DNA from: Tenacibaculum soleae
GTDB taxonomy: Bacteria; Bacteroidota; Bacteroidia; Flavobacteriales; Flavobacteriaceae
Reading direction: 5' to 3'
Assembly (NCBI RefSeq): GCF_001693415.1
Contig: NZ_MAKX01000001.1
Span: forward strand, 762,047-826,046
DNA: 64,000 nucleotides
Shown: in pieces, positions 8,108 to 17,310 of the stretch
Position numbering within the stretch: the stretch's first letter is position 1
Layout of the letters: the number at the start of each line of letters is the position of its first letter
Translations under genes and position numbers: made by a program
Notes under the pieces: generated by a model
What the model saw: the letters and a program-made list of their open reading frames with translations, nothing else
Databases searched by the model: none
What the model was told of the DNA's origin: nothing

Positions 8108-8737
8108 ATGGAACTTATAAAAAAATACTTCAGCAATTTAACTGAAACACAGTTAGACCAGTTTTCTAAATTACAAGAGTTATATGAAGATTGGAATTTA
8201 AAAATTAATGTTGTTTCTCGTAAAGATATTGATGAATTGTATTTACGTCACGTATTGCATTCTCTAGGAATAGCAAAAGTAATGCAGTTTAAACCGGGAT
8301 CTAGAGTAATGGATGTTGGTACTGGTGGCGGTTTTCCAGGGATTCCATTAGCTATTTTATTTCCAGAAACACAATTTCATTTGGTTGATTCTATCGGAAA
8401 AAAAATAAAAGTAGTAAACGAGGTTGCTGAAGGTTTGGGCCTACAAAATGTAAAAACAACTAACGGACGTGTTGAAGAGGTTAAAGATACATACGATTTT
8501 ATTGTTAGTAGAGCTGTTGCACAAATGGAAACTTTTGTTGGTTGGACAAAAGGGAAAATATCAAAAAAGCAAAACCATGATTTAAAAAACGGAATTTTAT
8601 ACTTAAAAGGTGGTGATTTATCGGTAGAGCTAGAAAAATATACATCAGCAACCATTTATAATTTACCTGATTTTTTTGAAGAAGATTTTTTTGAAACTAA
8701 AAAAGTGGTGCATTTAGGGATGAAGTTTAAAGCCTAA
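8108..8737 (+). CDS. rsmG: 16S rRNA (guanine(527)-N7)-methyltransferase
   Basis: 209 residues with the SAM-binding motif MDVGTGGGFPGIPLA and the following acidic VDS loop, then SRAV near 137-140, all typical of RsmG (GidB). It methylates G527 of 16S rRNA in the 30S subunit. The start at 8108 is chosen because a promoter box at 8082-8089 would lie on top of the alternative start at 8087, and MELIKKYF fits family N-termini. Confidence 0.9.
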   Translation: MELIKKYFSNLTETQLDQFSKLQELYEDWNLKINVVSRKDIDELYLRHVLHSLGIAKVMQFKPGSRVMDVGTGGGFPGIPLAILFPETQFHLVDSIGKKIKVVNEVAEGLGLQNVKTTNGRVEEVKDTYDFIVSRAVAQMETFVGWTKGKISKKQNHDLKNGILYLKGGDLSVELEKYTSATIYNLPDFFEEDFFETKKVVHLGMKFKA

Positions 8738-8761
8738 CTACCATATTTTAAACGATGATTT

Positions 8762-8822
8762 AAAAACTGCCTAAAACCGAATCTTGTATACTTAATGATT
8801 CAATTCTAGACAGTTTTTATTT
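8762..8822. terminator. Bidirectional terminator between rsmG and DUF6428 gene
   Basis: A long imperfect hairpin (AAAAACTG arm at 8762-8782, pairing with the arm ending CAGTTTTT near 8819) is followed by T-rich DNA on the plus strand. It separates convergent genes. Confidence 0.7.
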
Positions 8823-8823
8823 T

Positions 8824-9291
8824 TTAGCAGCATCCTGAGTTTGGGGCACAAGCATTTTGTTGTTGTAATTCTGAAAATTTTAATTTTGGTTTTTCTTGAG
8901 GAATTCCACAATTATCCTTTGCTAAACAATCTGTTCTTGTAGAGGTTAGTAAGAAATTTGTACCGTCAAAATCTAATCCATATTTACCAATAGTATTTCC
9001 CTGGTATTCTACTTCGATATTTAAATCAGGAATATTTAATACTTTTTCTGAAAGTTCAATAATATGTGTTAACTTTTCTGGGTGTAACCTGTGATCGTAA
9101 TCATCAGCTTCCCATAATTGAAAGTTTACTACTTCTTCGTTTCTTACGGTTCCGCCACAATCAATAAAGTTTTTGGTGATTTTTCCAACTTCCGTTACAT
9201 GAAAATGGTTGGGTACTAATTGACCATTTGGTAATTGAAAAGCGATGGTTTTTAAAGAAGCTAGATGGTTTTTAATTTCTGATAATTTCAT
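8824..9291 (-). CDS. DUF6428 family protein, arsenic-type operon partner
   Basis: 155 residues, soluble. Resembles the DUF6428 proteins that often follow ArsR regulators in Bacteroidetes; the molecular function is not known. It carries cysteines in TDCLAKDNCG and ends NACAPNSGCC, so the C-terminal tail could bind a thiophilic metal or metalloid. The ATG at 9291 is preferred to one at 9351 because the longer form would run through the operator at 9308-9323 and overlap the arsR gene. Second gene after arsR on the minus strand. Confidence 0.7.
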   Translation of the reverse strand: MKLSEIKNHLASLKTIAFQLPNGQLVPNHFHVTEVGKITKNFIDCGGTVRNEEVVNFQLWEADDYDHRLHPEKLTHIIELSEKVLNIPDLNIEVEYQGNTIGKYGLDFDGTNFLLTSTRTDCLAKDNCGIPQEKPKLKFSELQQQNACAPNSGCC

Positions 9292-9307
9292 GTGTTTTTT
9301 TATTTTA

Positions 9308-9323
9308 ATTGTAATATTACGAT
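9308..9323. promoter_or_regulatory. ArsR-type operator, copy near DUF6428 gene
   Basis: ATTGTAATATTACGAT is a 16-base palindrome with 7 of 8 pairs matched. A 15-base stretch (AATATTACGATTAAT) is shared exactly with 9692-9706 upstream of arsR. Confidence 0.6.
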
Positions 9324-9341
9324 TAATGATTGTAAATTTTT

Positions 9342-9671
9342 TTAACAGCAAGTATTTGGGTTGCTGTCAAGGTTTAAAAAACTATTTAATAAGGTTTTTA
9401 TGTTAGTCCAATTTTCTTGATCTATACAATAACAAACGCTGGTTCCTTCAATGTTTCCTTTGATAAGATTCAGATTTTTTAATTCTTTTAAGTGTTGGGA
9501 TATTGTTGGTTGCGCCAAGCCTATTTCATTCACTAAATCGCCACATACACACGAATTTATTTTAAATAGGTATTGTAAAATAGCAATACGTGCTGGATGC
9601 CCTAGTACTTTTGCTATTTTAGCAAGGTCATTTTGTTGTGGTGTAAATATTTCTGATTTGGTAAGCCCCAT
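9342..9671 (-). CDS. arsR: ArsR/SmtB family metalloregulator
   Basis: 109-residue winged-helix repressor. It has LGHPARIAILQYL, the helix-turn-helix IGLAQPTISQHLKEL at 50-64, and the paired cysteines CVC at 41-43, the position where E. coli-type ArsR binds As(III). Extra Cys80, Cys82 and a terminal CC at 108-109 add further thiols. It probably represses its own operon until As(III) or a similar metalloid binds. The As(III) specificity is inference from the CVC motif. A palindrome lies just upstream and a second copy lies between this gene and the next. Confidence 0.88.
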   Translation of the reverse strand: MGLTKSEIFTPQQNDLAKIAKVLGHPARIAILQYLFKINSCVCGDLVNEIGLAQPTISQHLKELKNLNLIKGNIEGTSVCYCIDQENWTNIKTLLNSFLNLDSNPNTCC

Positions 9672-9686
9672 TAAGATAATTATTAT

Positions 9687-9702
9687 ATTGCAATATTACG
9701 AT
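9687..9702. promoter_or_regulatory. ArsR-type operator upstream of arsR
   Basis: ATTGCAATATTACGAT is a 16-base imperfect palindrome, 16 bases before the arsR ATG. It shares AATATTACGATTAAT with the site near 9313. Confidence 0.6.
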
Positions 9703-9801
9703 TAATATTTGATTTAACAAAATATACCGTTTTTAGAAGGGGTTTTATTGCTTAAAAGATTTGTGAGCGTTGTTTATCGATTTGCAAAAACTTTGTAAGT
9801 T

Positions 9802-9875
9802 AGCTTAGCCCCGATTGCAGCATTTGTTTGAGCTCCTCGCAGAGAGCGAGTGCGTAAAGCGGGTAATAGCTTCAA
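9802..9875 (+). repeat. 74-base dispersed repeat, copy 2
   Basis: It matches 2381-2454 in 71 of 74 positions, same orientation. It lies between the arsR promoter region and the 3' end of the DEAD-box helicase gene. Apart from this repeat and the terminator at 9897, the 9703-9941 spacer holds nothing I recognise. Confidence 0.9.
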
Positions 9876-9896
9876 TTTATTTTAGTTAAAAATTTA

Positions 9897-9927
9897 AAAA
9901 CCCCTTCGGTAGATTTGAAGAGGTTTT
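9897..9927 (-). terminator. Terminator after DEAD-box helicase
   Basis: AAAACCCCTTC pairs with GAAGAGGTTTT (10 of 11) around a 9-base loop, and the minus strand continues with a T run. It lies 15 bases after the helicase stop. Confidence 0.75.
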
Positions 9928-9941
9928 GAGAGTTTTACTTT

Positions 9942-11174
9942 TTAATACCAGCGTTTTTTCTTCTTTTTTGAAGCTTCGGATTTTCGCCCTTTTTTGTTTT
10001 TACTAATGGTATTTGGTTGCTTTTTATGTTTTGGTTTTACTAAAAGAAACGGATGATCTTCAATGATTTTTATTGGTCTCTTTAAAAATTCTTGAATTGC
10101 TTTTATGTAGCTAGTTTCATCGGCACTACAAAGTGAAAAGGCAATTCCAGATTTTCCTGCTCTACCTGTTCTACCAATTCTATGTACATAGGTTTCGGGT
10201 ACATTGGGGATGTCTACATTAATAACGGCATCAATTTTATGAATGTCTATACCGCGTGCAGCAACATCGGTAGCAATTAAAATGTTTGCTTTGTTGTTTT
10301 TAAAATCTTCAATGGCTTGGTTGCGTAAAATTTGTGTTTTATCACCGTGTACACTGGTTACTTTATAGCCATTTTTTATAAGTGTTTGCTCTAATTTATC
10401 AACGCCAAATTTGGTACGCCTAAAAATAATTATGCGTCCTTGAATAGTATTACGTAGTAAGTGTAAACATAAATCTACTTTGTTTTTTTTGGGAGTGTAA
10501 TATAATAATTGCCCAATTTTATTAACCGAATTGTCGGTAGGAATAACATTAACAGTTTCTGGTTTGTAAAGCATCGATTTTGCTAAATCGTTTACTTTTT
10601 CGGGCATGGTAGCCGAAAATAGGAGTGTTTGTTTTTTACGAGGACAAAGCTCTTCAATTTTTCTTACATCTTGAATAAAACCCATGTCTAACATTAAATC
10701 GGCTTCATCTAAAACAAAAGTTTTTAATAAGCGTAAATCAATGCTTCCTTGTTTGTACAAATCAATAAAACGCCCTGGTGTTGCAATTAAAATATCAACG
10801 CCTTTTGCTAAAACATCTTTTTGAGGTTTTGTTGAAATACCTCCATACACAGCAGTTGTTCGTAAATTTGTATACTTACTATAGATGGTAAAGTTATCTT
10901 GAATTTGTATGGCTAATTCTCTCGTAGGACTTATGATTAAAGCTTTTATTTTCTTTTCGCCCTTTTCTGAGTCTTGTTTTTTAGATAATTCGTTTATAAT
11001 AGGCAAAGCAAAAGCGGCGGTTTTTCCTGATCCGGTTTGCGAACCAACAATTACATCTTTTCCACTTAACGCAAGTGGAATTACTTTTTGCTGCACTAAT
11101 GTAGCTTTGTGATACCTTTCTTCGTTTAATGCTTTTAAAATAGCTTTGTTAAGATGTAAATCTGAAAATTGCAT
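9942..11174 (-). CDS. DEAD/DEAH box RNA helicase
   Basis: 410 residues with the full set of motifs: a Q-motif region, GSQTGSGKT (I), PTRELAIQ (Ia), VLDEADLMLD (II), FSATMP (III), and ARGIDI plus HRIGRTGRAG (V and VI). The C-terminus is a short lysine-rich tail (KKKKKRWY end) that would bind RNA. It resembles RhlE-type helicases that act in RNA turnover or ribosome assembly. A -7 box lies 18 bases upstream. Confidence 0.92.
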   Translation of the reverse strand: MQFSDLHLNKAILKALNEERYHKATLVQQKVIPLALSGKDVIVGSQTGSGKTAAFALPIINELSKKQDSEKGEKKIKALIISPTRELAIQIQDNFTIYSKYTNLRTTAVYGGISTKPQKDVLAKGVDILIATPGRFIDLYKQGSIDLRLLKTFVLDEADLMLDMGFIQDVRKIEELCPRKKQTLLFSATMPEKVNDLAKSMLYKPETVNVIPTDNSVNKIGQLLYYTPKKNKVDLCLHLLRNTIQGRIIIFRRTKFGVDKLEQTLIKNGYKVTSVHGDKTQILRNQAIEDFKNNKANILIATDVAARGIDIHKIDAVINVDIPNVPETYVHRIGRTGRAGKSGIAFSLCSADETSYIKAIQEFLKRPIKIIEDHPFLLVKPKHKKQPNTISKNKKGRKSEASKKKKKRWY

Positions 11175-11191
11175 TGCTTCTTTATTTTTTG

Positions 11192-11199
11192 CAAAGATA
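11192..11199 (-). promoter_or_regulatory. -7 box for DEAD-box helicase
   Basis: The minus strand reads TATCTTTG, matching TAnnTTTG, 18 bases before the ATG. Confidence 0.55.
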
Positions 11200-11254
11200 C
11201 TGTAAATGAAACGATATAGGTTGTTTAAAATATACTTTACAGGGTGGTAAAAAT

Positions 11255-12379
11255 TTATATATAAGTTAATATGAAACCAAAAATAGATCCTTCTAAAACA
11301 ATAAAAGCACTGTTTAGTTTTTTAAATCCAAATACAGTAATTAAACTAATAATGGCAATAACAATGGTTCGCCAGTCGGTTAGCGTATCTTTAGCCATGT
11401 TAAGGCAAACTGCAATAATCAATGCCACGGCAGCCACGTTAACGGCATCTAAAACTGCACGGATGATATTAGATTTTCTAATTTTTGGCATTAATGGATT
11501 TAGAATTAAAACGAAAATAAAAGAAGGTAAAAAGATTCCGATTGTAGCAACTAATGCTCCTGTTATTCCGTTTAGCTGCCACCCGATAAAAGTAGCGGTT
11601 GATAAAACGGGGCCAGGCGTAATTTGTCCGACTGCAACGGCATCAATCAATGCTTGCCTGGTTAACCAACCGTTTGCAACGAGTTCGGTATCTAAAAAAG
11701 CAAATAAAACATAGCCACTACCATATAAAATGGTTCCTATTTTTAAAAAAGTAAGTCCAATTTTTAAGTTGCTTAAGTTTAACTGTTCACTAGATTGAAA
11801 TAGTAAAAATGGAATAAAGCTGTGTAGCGTATTCTTTTTTTGTTGAAAAAGATAAAAAACAAACCCAAATAAACCACAACTTAATAGCGTGATGATTTCG
11901 TTGATGCTTGATAAACATAAAATTAGCGCGATTAAACCTAGAATTGCTAATTGCATATTTTTAATAGCTTTTTTACCTAGTCGGTAAGCTGCCATAATGA
12001 TTACGGCAATTACAGCTGGTTTTATGCCATAAATAAAAGGCTCAACTTTTGGTAGTTGTCCATATTCTTGATATAACCATGCAAAAATTGAAGTAATAAT
12101 AACAGCAGGAAAAACAAATGAAAATCCTGCAACAATTAAGCCTTTCCAACCTGCTTTTTCATGACCGCAATGCATCGTCATTTCGGTTGAGTTTGGGCCG
12201 GGAATTAAATTGGTAGCTCCGATAAGGTCTAAAAAATGATCTTGCGTCATCCATTTTCTTTTCTTTACTACTTCATCTTCCATCATTGCAATATGAGCTG
12301 CAGGCCCACCAAAAGCGATGCTTCCTAGTTTAAAAAATAGTTTGGCAATTTCTTTTAAGTCGTTTTTTTGAGACATCAA
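11255..12379 (-). CDS. chrA: Chromate transporter, CHR family
   Basis: 374 residues with two homologous halves of about six transmembrane helices each. The first half has LGSIAFGGPAAHIAMMEDEVVKK and LIPGPNSTEM; the second has ALIDAVAVGQITPGPVLSTATF. These paired FGGP and GP(N/V) motifs are the CHR signature of full-length chromate transporters (efflux coupled to the membrane gradient). In bacteria without chromate stress the physiological substrate is unclear. The start may be the second Met. It stands alone with no chrB nearby. Confidence 0.88.
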   Translation of the reverse strand: MMSQKNDLKEIAKLFFKLGSIAFGGPAAHIAMMEDEVVKKRKWMTQDHFLDLIGATNLIPGPNSTEMTMHCGHEKAGWKGLIVAGFSFVFPAVIITSIFAWLYQEYGQLPKVEPFIYGIKPAVIAVIIMAAYRLGKKAIKNMQLAILGLIALILCLSSINEIITLLSCGLFGFVFYLFQQKKNTLHSFIPFLLFQSSEQLNLSNLKIGLTFLKIGTILYGSGYVLFAFLDTELVANGWLTRQALIDAVAVGQITPGPVLSTATFIGWQLNGITGALVATIGIFLPSFIFVLILNPLMPKIRKSNIIRAVLDAVNVAAVALIIAVCLNMAKDTLTDWRTIVIAIISLITVFGFKKLNSAFIVLEGSIFGFILTYI

Positions 12380-12440
12380 CCTTTGTTGTTAGTAATAGCG
12401 AATTTATTAAAAAGTAGCTAGATTTCTCTTTATAGCAAAA

Positions 12441-12466
12441 AAAACCGAGCTGTGAGGCTCGGTTTT
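12441..12466 (-). terminator. Terminator after duplicated lipoprotein gene
   Basis: A perfect 10-bp stem AAAACCGAGC/GCTCGGTTTT with a 6-base loop, T run on the minus strand, 22 bases after the stop at 12488. Confidence 0.9.
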
Positions 12467-12487
12467 TCATTATTGTAATGAGTTATA

Positions 12488-14440
12488 TTATAATCCAGCT
12501 GATTTCCAAGACCAAGTAGAAACATCTACTTTTGTACCTGTTTTATAGTCAGCAGTTGTAGAAGCGTCAGCTCCATCTATTTTAACATTTGATAAATCAC
12601 CATCATCTTTCATGTCGATGTTTGTATCATACCCTTCTAACCAGATATTAGTAATAGTTGCACCTGATTGTTTTTTAAACTGTAATCCTGTACCACCGGT
12701 AGTTGAAATAGCAGTTAAGTTTTCAAATTGAGGATTACCATTTACTTTATCTCCTTCAAAAGCAGTTGAAAAATTATCAATAGTATGAGAAATGTAAGTG
12801 TTAGTTACTTTACCGTTCCATCCTTCAGTCCAATCTACTGAGTCATCTTCGTTATTTACTAAGTATAAATTTTTAGCAGAAACTGTTCCTCCAAAAAATT
12901 CAACACCATCATCAGCACCGTTAATAACAGCAATGTTTTCAACAGTTGTACCAGAACCTACTGAGTAAAAAGAAACTCCGTTGTATTGAGAATTAATATT
13001 AATTTGAGCACCAGTTCCTTTAATAACTAAATATTTAACAGATCCAGAGTTGTCTGCATCGTCATTACCTCCATAGTTGAATCCACCAACTTCAGCAGTA
13101 ACATCAGTTCCTGCAGAGGTAGTTGCTTTACCACAGATGGTTAATCCACCCCAATCTCCAGGTTGACCGTTAGCAGAACTCATTACAACAGGAGCATCAG
13201 CAGTACCGTTAATGTTAATTTTACCACCTTGTAAAACTGCTATGTATACATCCGTTCCTTTAGCATCAACAATGATTTTTGTTCCTGCTTCAATATTTAA
13301 AATACCTCCATCTTTAACGATGTAAGAACCTGTTAAATTGTATGTTTTATCAGCTGTTAATGTGATGTTTCCGGTAACTTCACCTACCAAAGGAGTGATT
13401 TCAACAATTTCTCCGTTAATGAATGACCAGCTAGAGATGTCTACTTTAGTACCATCCATATAGTCTTTATCAGTTTGAGCTGCACTACCGTCAATAATAA
13501 CATTAGATAAAGCACCGTCATCTTTCATATCGATGTTTTTATCATATCCATCTATATGTAAATTTGTAATTGTAGCACCAGAATTCTTTTTAAATTGTAA
13601 AGCTGTACCTCCTACGATCGATTTAGCTGTAAGGTTAACTAATTTAGGGTTTCCGTTATCTTTGTCAGCCTCTACAACTGTTGAGAAATCAATTTTAGTA
13701 TTAACAACATAAGAGTTTTCAATAGTACCATTCCATCCTTCTGTCCAATCAATAGCATCGTCTTCTAAATTTTCTAAGTAGATGTTCTTAGCAGAAACCG
13801 TACCTCCAAAAAACTCTACACCATCATCAGCACCATCAAAAACAGCAATATTTTCAACAGTTGTACCTGAACCTACTGAGTAAAAAGAAACTCCATTGTA
13901 TTGAGCATCTATAGTTATTTGTGCTCCTGTACCTTTAATTACTAGATTTTTTATAACTCCAGAATTATCAGCGTCATCATTACCACCATAAATAAATCCA
14001 CCAACTTCAGCAGTAACATCTGTTCCTGCAGTGGTAGTTGCTTTACCGCATATGGTTAAACCACCCCAATCTCCAGGTTTACCTTCAGCAGAACTCATAA
14101 CAACCGGGTTGTTATTGGTTCCGTTAATGTTGATTTTACCACCTTGTAATACTGCTAAGTAGATGTCAGTTCCGCTAGCATCAGCAACAATACTTGTACC
14201 AGCAGGTATTGTTAAAGTAGCACCTTCTTTAATAATAAAAGCACTTGTTAATGCGTATGATGGGCTAGTTAATGTGTAATCTTCGGTAAGTTCACCACTC
14301 ATAATACCACTCTTTAATTTTTCTACAACATTAGAAGTATCTGGAGGTAAAATTGCTGGATCATCACTACTACAATTTGTAAATGTTAAAGCAGCGATTG
14401 ATAAAGCAGCAATACTTAATAATTTAAATGGTCTTTTCAT
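12488..14440 (-). CDS. Surface lipoprotein with duplicated beta-helix-like domain
   Basis: 650 residues. A lipoprotein signal (LSIAALTFTNCSSDD) puts the lipid Cys at residue 23. The rest is two near-identical units, about 49-340 and 353-647, offset by about 305 residues. Each has short beta-strand repeats ending in Asn/Asp-rich turns (AVLQGGKINING, PGDWGGLTICGKATT, GGNDDADNSG, SVGSGTTVENIAV, DGADDGVEFFGGTVSAKN, WTEGWNG), as in right-handed parallel beta-helix proteins. The acidic GNDDADNS loops could bind calcium. It follows a TonB receptor by 122 bases on the same strand and is likely its partner. Substrate unknown. No catalytic site is recognised. Confidence 0.75.
   Translation of the reverse strand: MKRPFKLLSIAALSIAALTFTNCSSDDPAILPPDTSNVVEKLKSGIMSGELTEDYTLTSPSYALTSAFIIKEGATLTIPAGTSIVADASGTDIYLAVLQGGKININGTNNNPVVMSSAEGKPGDWGGLTICGKATTTAGTDVTAEVGGFIYGGNDDADNSGVIKNLVIKGTGAQITIDAQYNGVSFYSVGSGTTVENIAVFDGADDGVEFFGGTVSAKNIYLENLEDDAIDWTEGWNGTIENSYVVNTKIDFSTVVEADKDNGNPKLVNLTAKSIVGGTALQFKKNSGATITNLHIDGYDKNIDMKDDGALSNVIIDGSAAQTDKDYMDGTKVDISSWSFINGEIVEITPLVGEVTGNITLTADKTYNLTGSYIVKDGGILNIEAGTKIIVDAKGTDVYIAVLQGGKININGTADAPVVMSSANGQPGDWGGLTICGKATTSAGTDVTAEVGGFNYGGNDDADNSGSVKYLVIKGTGAQININSQYNGVSFYSVGSGTTVENIAVINGADDGVEFFGGTVSAKNLYLVNNEDDSVDWTEGWNGKVTNTYISHTIDNFSTAFEGDKVNGNPQFENLTAISTTGGTGLQFKKQSGATITNIWLEGYDTNIDMKDDGDLSNVKIDGADASTTADYKTGTKVDVSTWSWKSAGL
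12500..14296 (-). repeat. Internal tandem duplication within lipoprotein gene
   Basis: Codons for residues 49-340 (about 14296-13421) and 353-647 (about 13384-12500) encode two copies of one domain. Long blocks are identical in protein, for example YNGVSFYSVGSGTTVENIAV and GADDGVEFFGGTVSAKN. Confidence 0.9.
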
Positions 14441-14562
14441 TTTTATTTGTTTTGTTTAATTTCGTTATGCAAATTAAAAGCCTTCGTTTTTTGTTTCTTT
14501 TAACTAAATATTAACTGATTGTTATATAAAAAGTTAAATGTTAAATTAAGGTTTTGTGTTTG

Positions 14563-17310
14563 TTAGAAATTGTAGTTTAAGCTTAATGAAAGCTGTCTCC
14601 CTTTTTTATAAGACAACACAGTTTCGTTTGTTTCAATTAAAGTATTTAAATTACGAACTAGTTGTGTTTGTTTGATAGCTGGGTTTAATAGGTTTTTACC
14701 TACAAGTTTAGCTGTAAATCCTTTAAATAATTGTTTACTTATAACTAAATCAAGAGTTACAAACCCTTTTTCAATAATTTCATCATTATAAAGAGTAGCG
14801 CTGTTAGTAAAATCTTCAGGAGCTCCTAATGCGTAAATTTTATCAGATGAATAGTTACCTGTTAGTGTAGCAGAAAATTCATTTTCTTTATTATTTGAGT
14901 ATCCGATAGAACCGTTAACAATAAAGTCAGAAGCGCCTTGTAACTCAGATTCGCTTTTACCTTTAAATTGGTATTTAGCATCTAAATCTTGATTGAACCA
15001 CATTTTTGTTAAGTTAGCAGTAGCGTTTAAAACAGTTTCGTCTTCATCGTTTTTTAATAAATCAAATCTACCTTCAAGCTCTAAACCTATAATATCTGCT
15101 TGATCTCCGGTATTAAAAAATTTAAAGTAACCTGATGAACCTTGATCTTGAGTTAGGTTAATCGGATTGTTGATTTGCTTGTAAAAGGCAGTAGCTGAAA
15201 GTAATTCGCTTCTGCTAGGAAAAAACTCCCATTTTAAATCAAGATTATATACGTCTGATTTTTCTAAGTTTTCATTACCTCCAATAACACGACCTGTTGG
15301 AGATACATATTCGAAAGGAGATAATTCTTTAAATTCTGGTAATGTTTGTGTTACACTTGAAGCAAAACGAATAAAGTTTCTGTCGTTTAATTCGTATTTT
15401 AAGTTAACACTTGGGTATAAACTTTCGTATACTTTGTTAGTTGTTCCGTATCTCCCAGGACGATTTGATACATCCCAAGACATATCTATTTCATCTCTTT
15501 CAAAACGTAAACCAATGTTACCAGATAGTTTGTTGTCAAATTTAAAATCAAAATTAGTATATGCAGCTAAAACTAATAATTCACCTTGGTAAAAGTCAGG
15601 TTGCTGTTCTCTTAAAGTTAATCCTGAATTTGTTCCTAATTGTAAAACTTCTGAGATTTGATCGATAGAAGGGGCGGTAAAGCCTTTTGCTCTAAAACCT
15701 AAAAACAATGAGTTAAAACTTCTTTCTTTTTTACGAAAATTTAAACCGTAGTTTAATTTATAAGGTTTGGCATCATATTCGTCAGCTACTTGCCCTAAAG
15801 ACCATTGGTTTTCAATGTAAGCGTTGTATTCAATATCTTCAATTTTTTGAGAAGATTTTCTTTGCTGATAATCTCCTACGTGAGCAAATTGAATTAATGG
15901 GCTTGTGGTTGGGTTTAAAATATTTACTTCATTTCTGATACGATTAGGTTCTTCGGCTAAAACGTAATTATAACCAGTAGCCCAATTTAATTGGTTGTTT
16001 TTATTCCACTTATGTTCCCCCATTAATTGGTTTATAAACATGGTGGTTTGTTTAAAGTTTTGATCTCTTACAAAAGCTCCATCTTCTTGCGGGTCTTGGT
16101 CAAACACATAGCCTTCGCCGTTTCTACCTTGTTCATACAAACCATCTTCTCCTTTGTTTACAAATAAGGTGTTGTACTTTATTTTATTGTTGTCATTTAA
16201 CTTAACATCTACTCTTATGTACCCCGTACTATTTGTTTTTGAGATAAAATTTTCAACATCAGTAAATGAGTTGTTTAATACATTTGATCTGTATGATTTA
16301 AATAATCCACTTCTGTATTCAGCAGATTTTGAGTGTGAAATAGATGTTAAAACTTTCCATTGTTTGTTAAGAAAGTTGAATTTCTTAGCGCCTGATAATG
16401 AAATTCCATAATTGATAGGAGTTGCTACGTTTTTAGTGTCCCATCCTTGTAATGTCATTAAGTTTTGTAAAGCATACTTTTTTTTATGAAATCCAAAAGT
16501 TACATCATCACTAATAGTACTTTGTTTAAAATTGTCAACATCTAAAGCGTTTGAGTTTCCTCCACCGCTAATGCTAATCGAGAAAATATCTTTAGTATAT
16601 TCTTTTGATGAAACATCTACATTACCTGATGCTTGGTCTGAATAACTAGAAGTAGCATACGTTTTACTAATACCAACATTTTGTATAACATTGGTGTTAA
16701 ATAAACCTAAATCAACATTTTTGTTACTTACATCATCAGAAGGAATAGGGAGTCCGTTCATTGTTGTAGATAAATATCTATCGCCTAAACCACGAATATA
16801 TATATTACCTGAACCTTCACTTTTATTAACTCCAGCAATTTTTGTAGTTGCTGTTGCTGCATCTGAAACACCTTTTTTAGCTAATTCTTGAGCACCAATA
16901 CTTTCTTTAATTATAACAGCTTTCTTTTGCTCTAATAATAAAGCACTTGATTTTTCTTTACTAACTGTTGCGTTAATTTGAACTTCATCTAATGCAACAC
17001 CTTCGTTTGCGCCAATTGCTTGATTAACAATTACTCCTTGGTTTGCCTTAATAACAATATTTTTTTCTATGGTCTGATAACCAACAAAACTGAAAACAAT
17101 CGTTTGATTTCCTTCAGGTGCGCTAAGGCTATATTTACCATCTATATCTGTAGTTGCTCCTATTGAGGTTCCTTTGATAAAAACATTTGCAAAAGGTAGT
17201 GCTTCATTGTTCATTTCTTTGTCTGTAACCACACCAGAAACAGTACCTTTGCTTTGAGAAAAGGCTAAATTACATAAGCTTAAAAAAGCTACGAATAGTA
17301 TTTTTTTCAT
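14563..17310 (-). CDS. TonB-dependent receptor with CarboxypepD-like N-terminal domain
   Basis: 915 residues from the ATG at 17310; a signal peptide (MKKILFVAFLSLCNLAFSQ) fits this start better than an ATG 11 codons upstream. Next come a carboxypeptidase-regulatory-like domain (about 20-110, VSGVVTDKEMNNEALPFANVFIKG), a plug domain (GNIYIRGLGDRYLSTTMNGL near 180-200) and a 22-strand-type barrel ending LSLSLNYNF. It imports an unknown ligand across the outer membrane. The GLGDRYLSTTMNGLPIPSDD plug motif differs from SusC-type receptors, and there is no SusD partner; the duplicated lipoprotein downstream takes that place. Confidence 0.88.
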   Translation of the reverse strand: MKKILFVAFLSLCNLAFSQSKGTVSGVVTDKEMNNEALPFANVFIKGTSIGATTDIDGKYSLSAPEGNQTIVFSFVGYQTIEKNIVIKANQGVIVNQAIGANEGVALDEVQINATVSKEKSSALLLEQKKAVIIKESIGAQELAKKGVSDAATATTKIAGVNKSEGSGNIYIRGLGDRYLSTTMNGLPIPSDDVSNKNVDLGLFNTNVIQNVGISKTYATSSYSDQASGNVDVSSKEYTKDIFSISISGGGNSNALDVDNFKQSTISDDVTFGFHKKKYALQNLMTLQGWDTKNVATPINYGISLSGAKKFNFLNKQWKVLTSISHSKSAEYRSGLFKSYRSNVLNNSFTDVENFISKTNSTGYIRVDVKLNDNNKIKYNTLFVNKGEDGLYEQGRNGEGYVFDQDPQEDGAFVRDQNFKQTTMFINQLMGEHKWNKNNQLNWATGYNYVLAEEPNRIRNEVNILNPTTSPLIQFAHVGDYQQRKSSQKIEDIEYNAYIENQWSLGQVADEYDAKPYKLNYGLNFRKKERSFNSLFLGFRAKGFTAPSIDQISEVLQLGTNSGLTLREQQPDFYQGELLVLAAYTNFDFKFDNKLSGNIGLRFERDEIDMSWDVSNRPGRYGTTNKVYESLYPSVNLKYELNDRNFIRFASSVTQTLPEFKELSPFEYVSPTGRVIGGNENLEKSDVYNLDLKWEFFPSRSELLSATAFYKQINNPINLTQDQGSSGYFKFFNTGDQADIIGLELEGRFDLLKNDEDETVLNATANLTKMWFNQDLDAKYQFKGKSESELQGASDFIVNGSIGYSNNKENEFSATLTGNYSSDKIYALGAPEDFTNSATLYNDEIIEKGFVTLDLVISKQLFKGFTAKLVGKNLLNPAIKQTQLVRNLNTLIETNETVLSYKKGRQLSLSLNYNF

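Noticed and set aside
11271-11714. 147-codon plus-strand frame inside chrA
   Set aside because: It is antisense to the chromate transporter gene, whose paired CHR motifs make it clearly the real gene.
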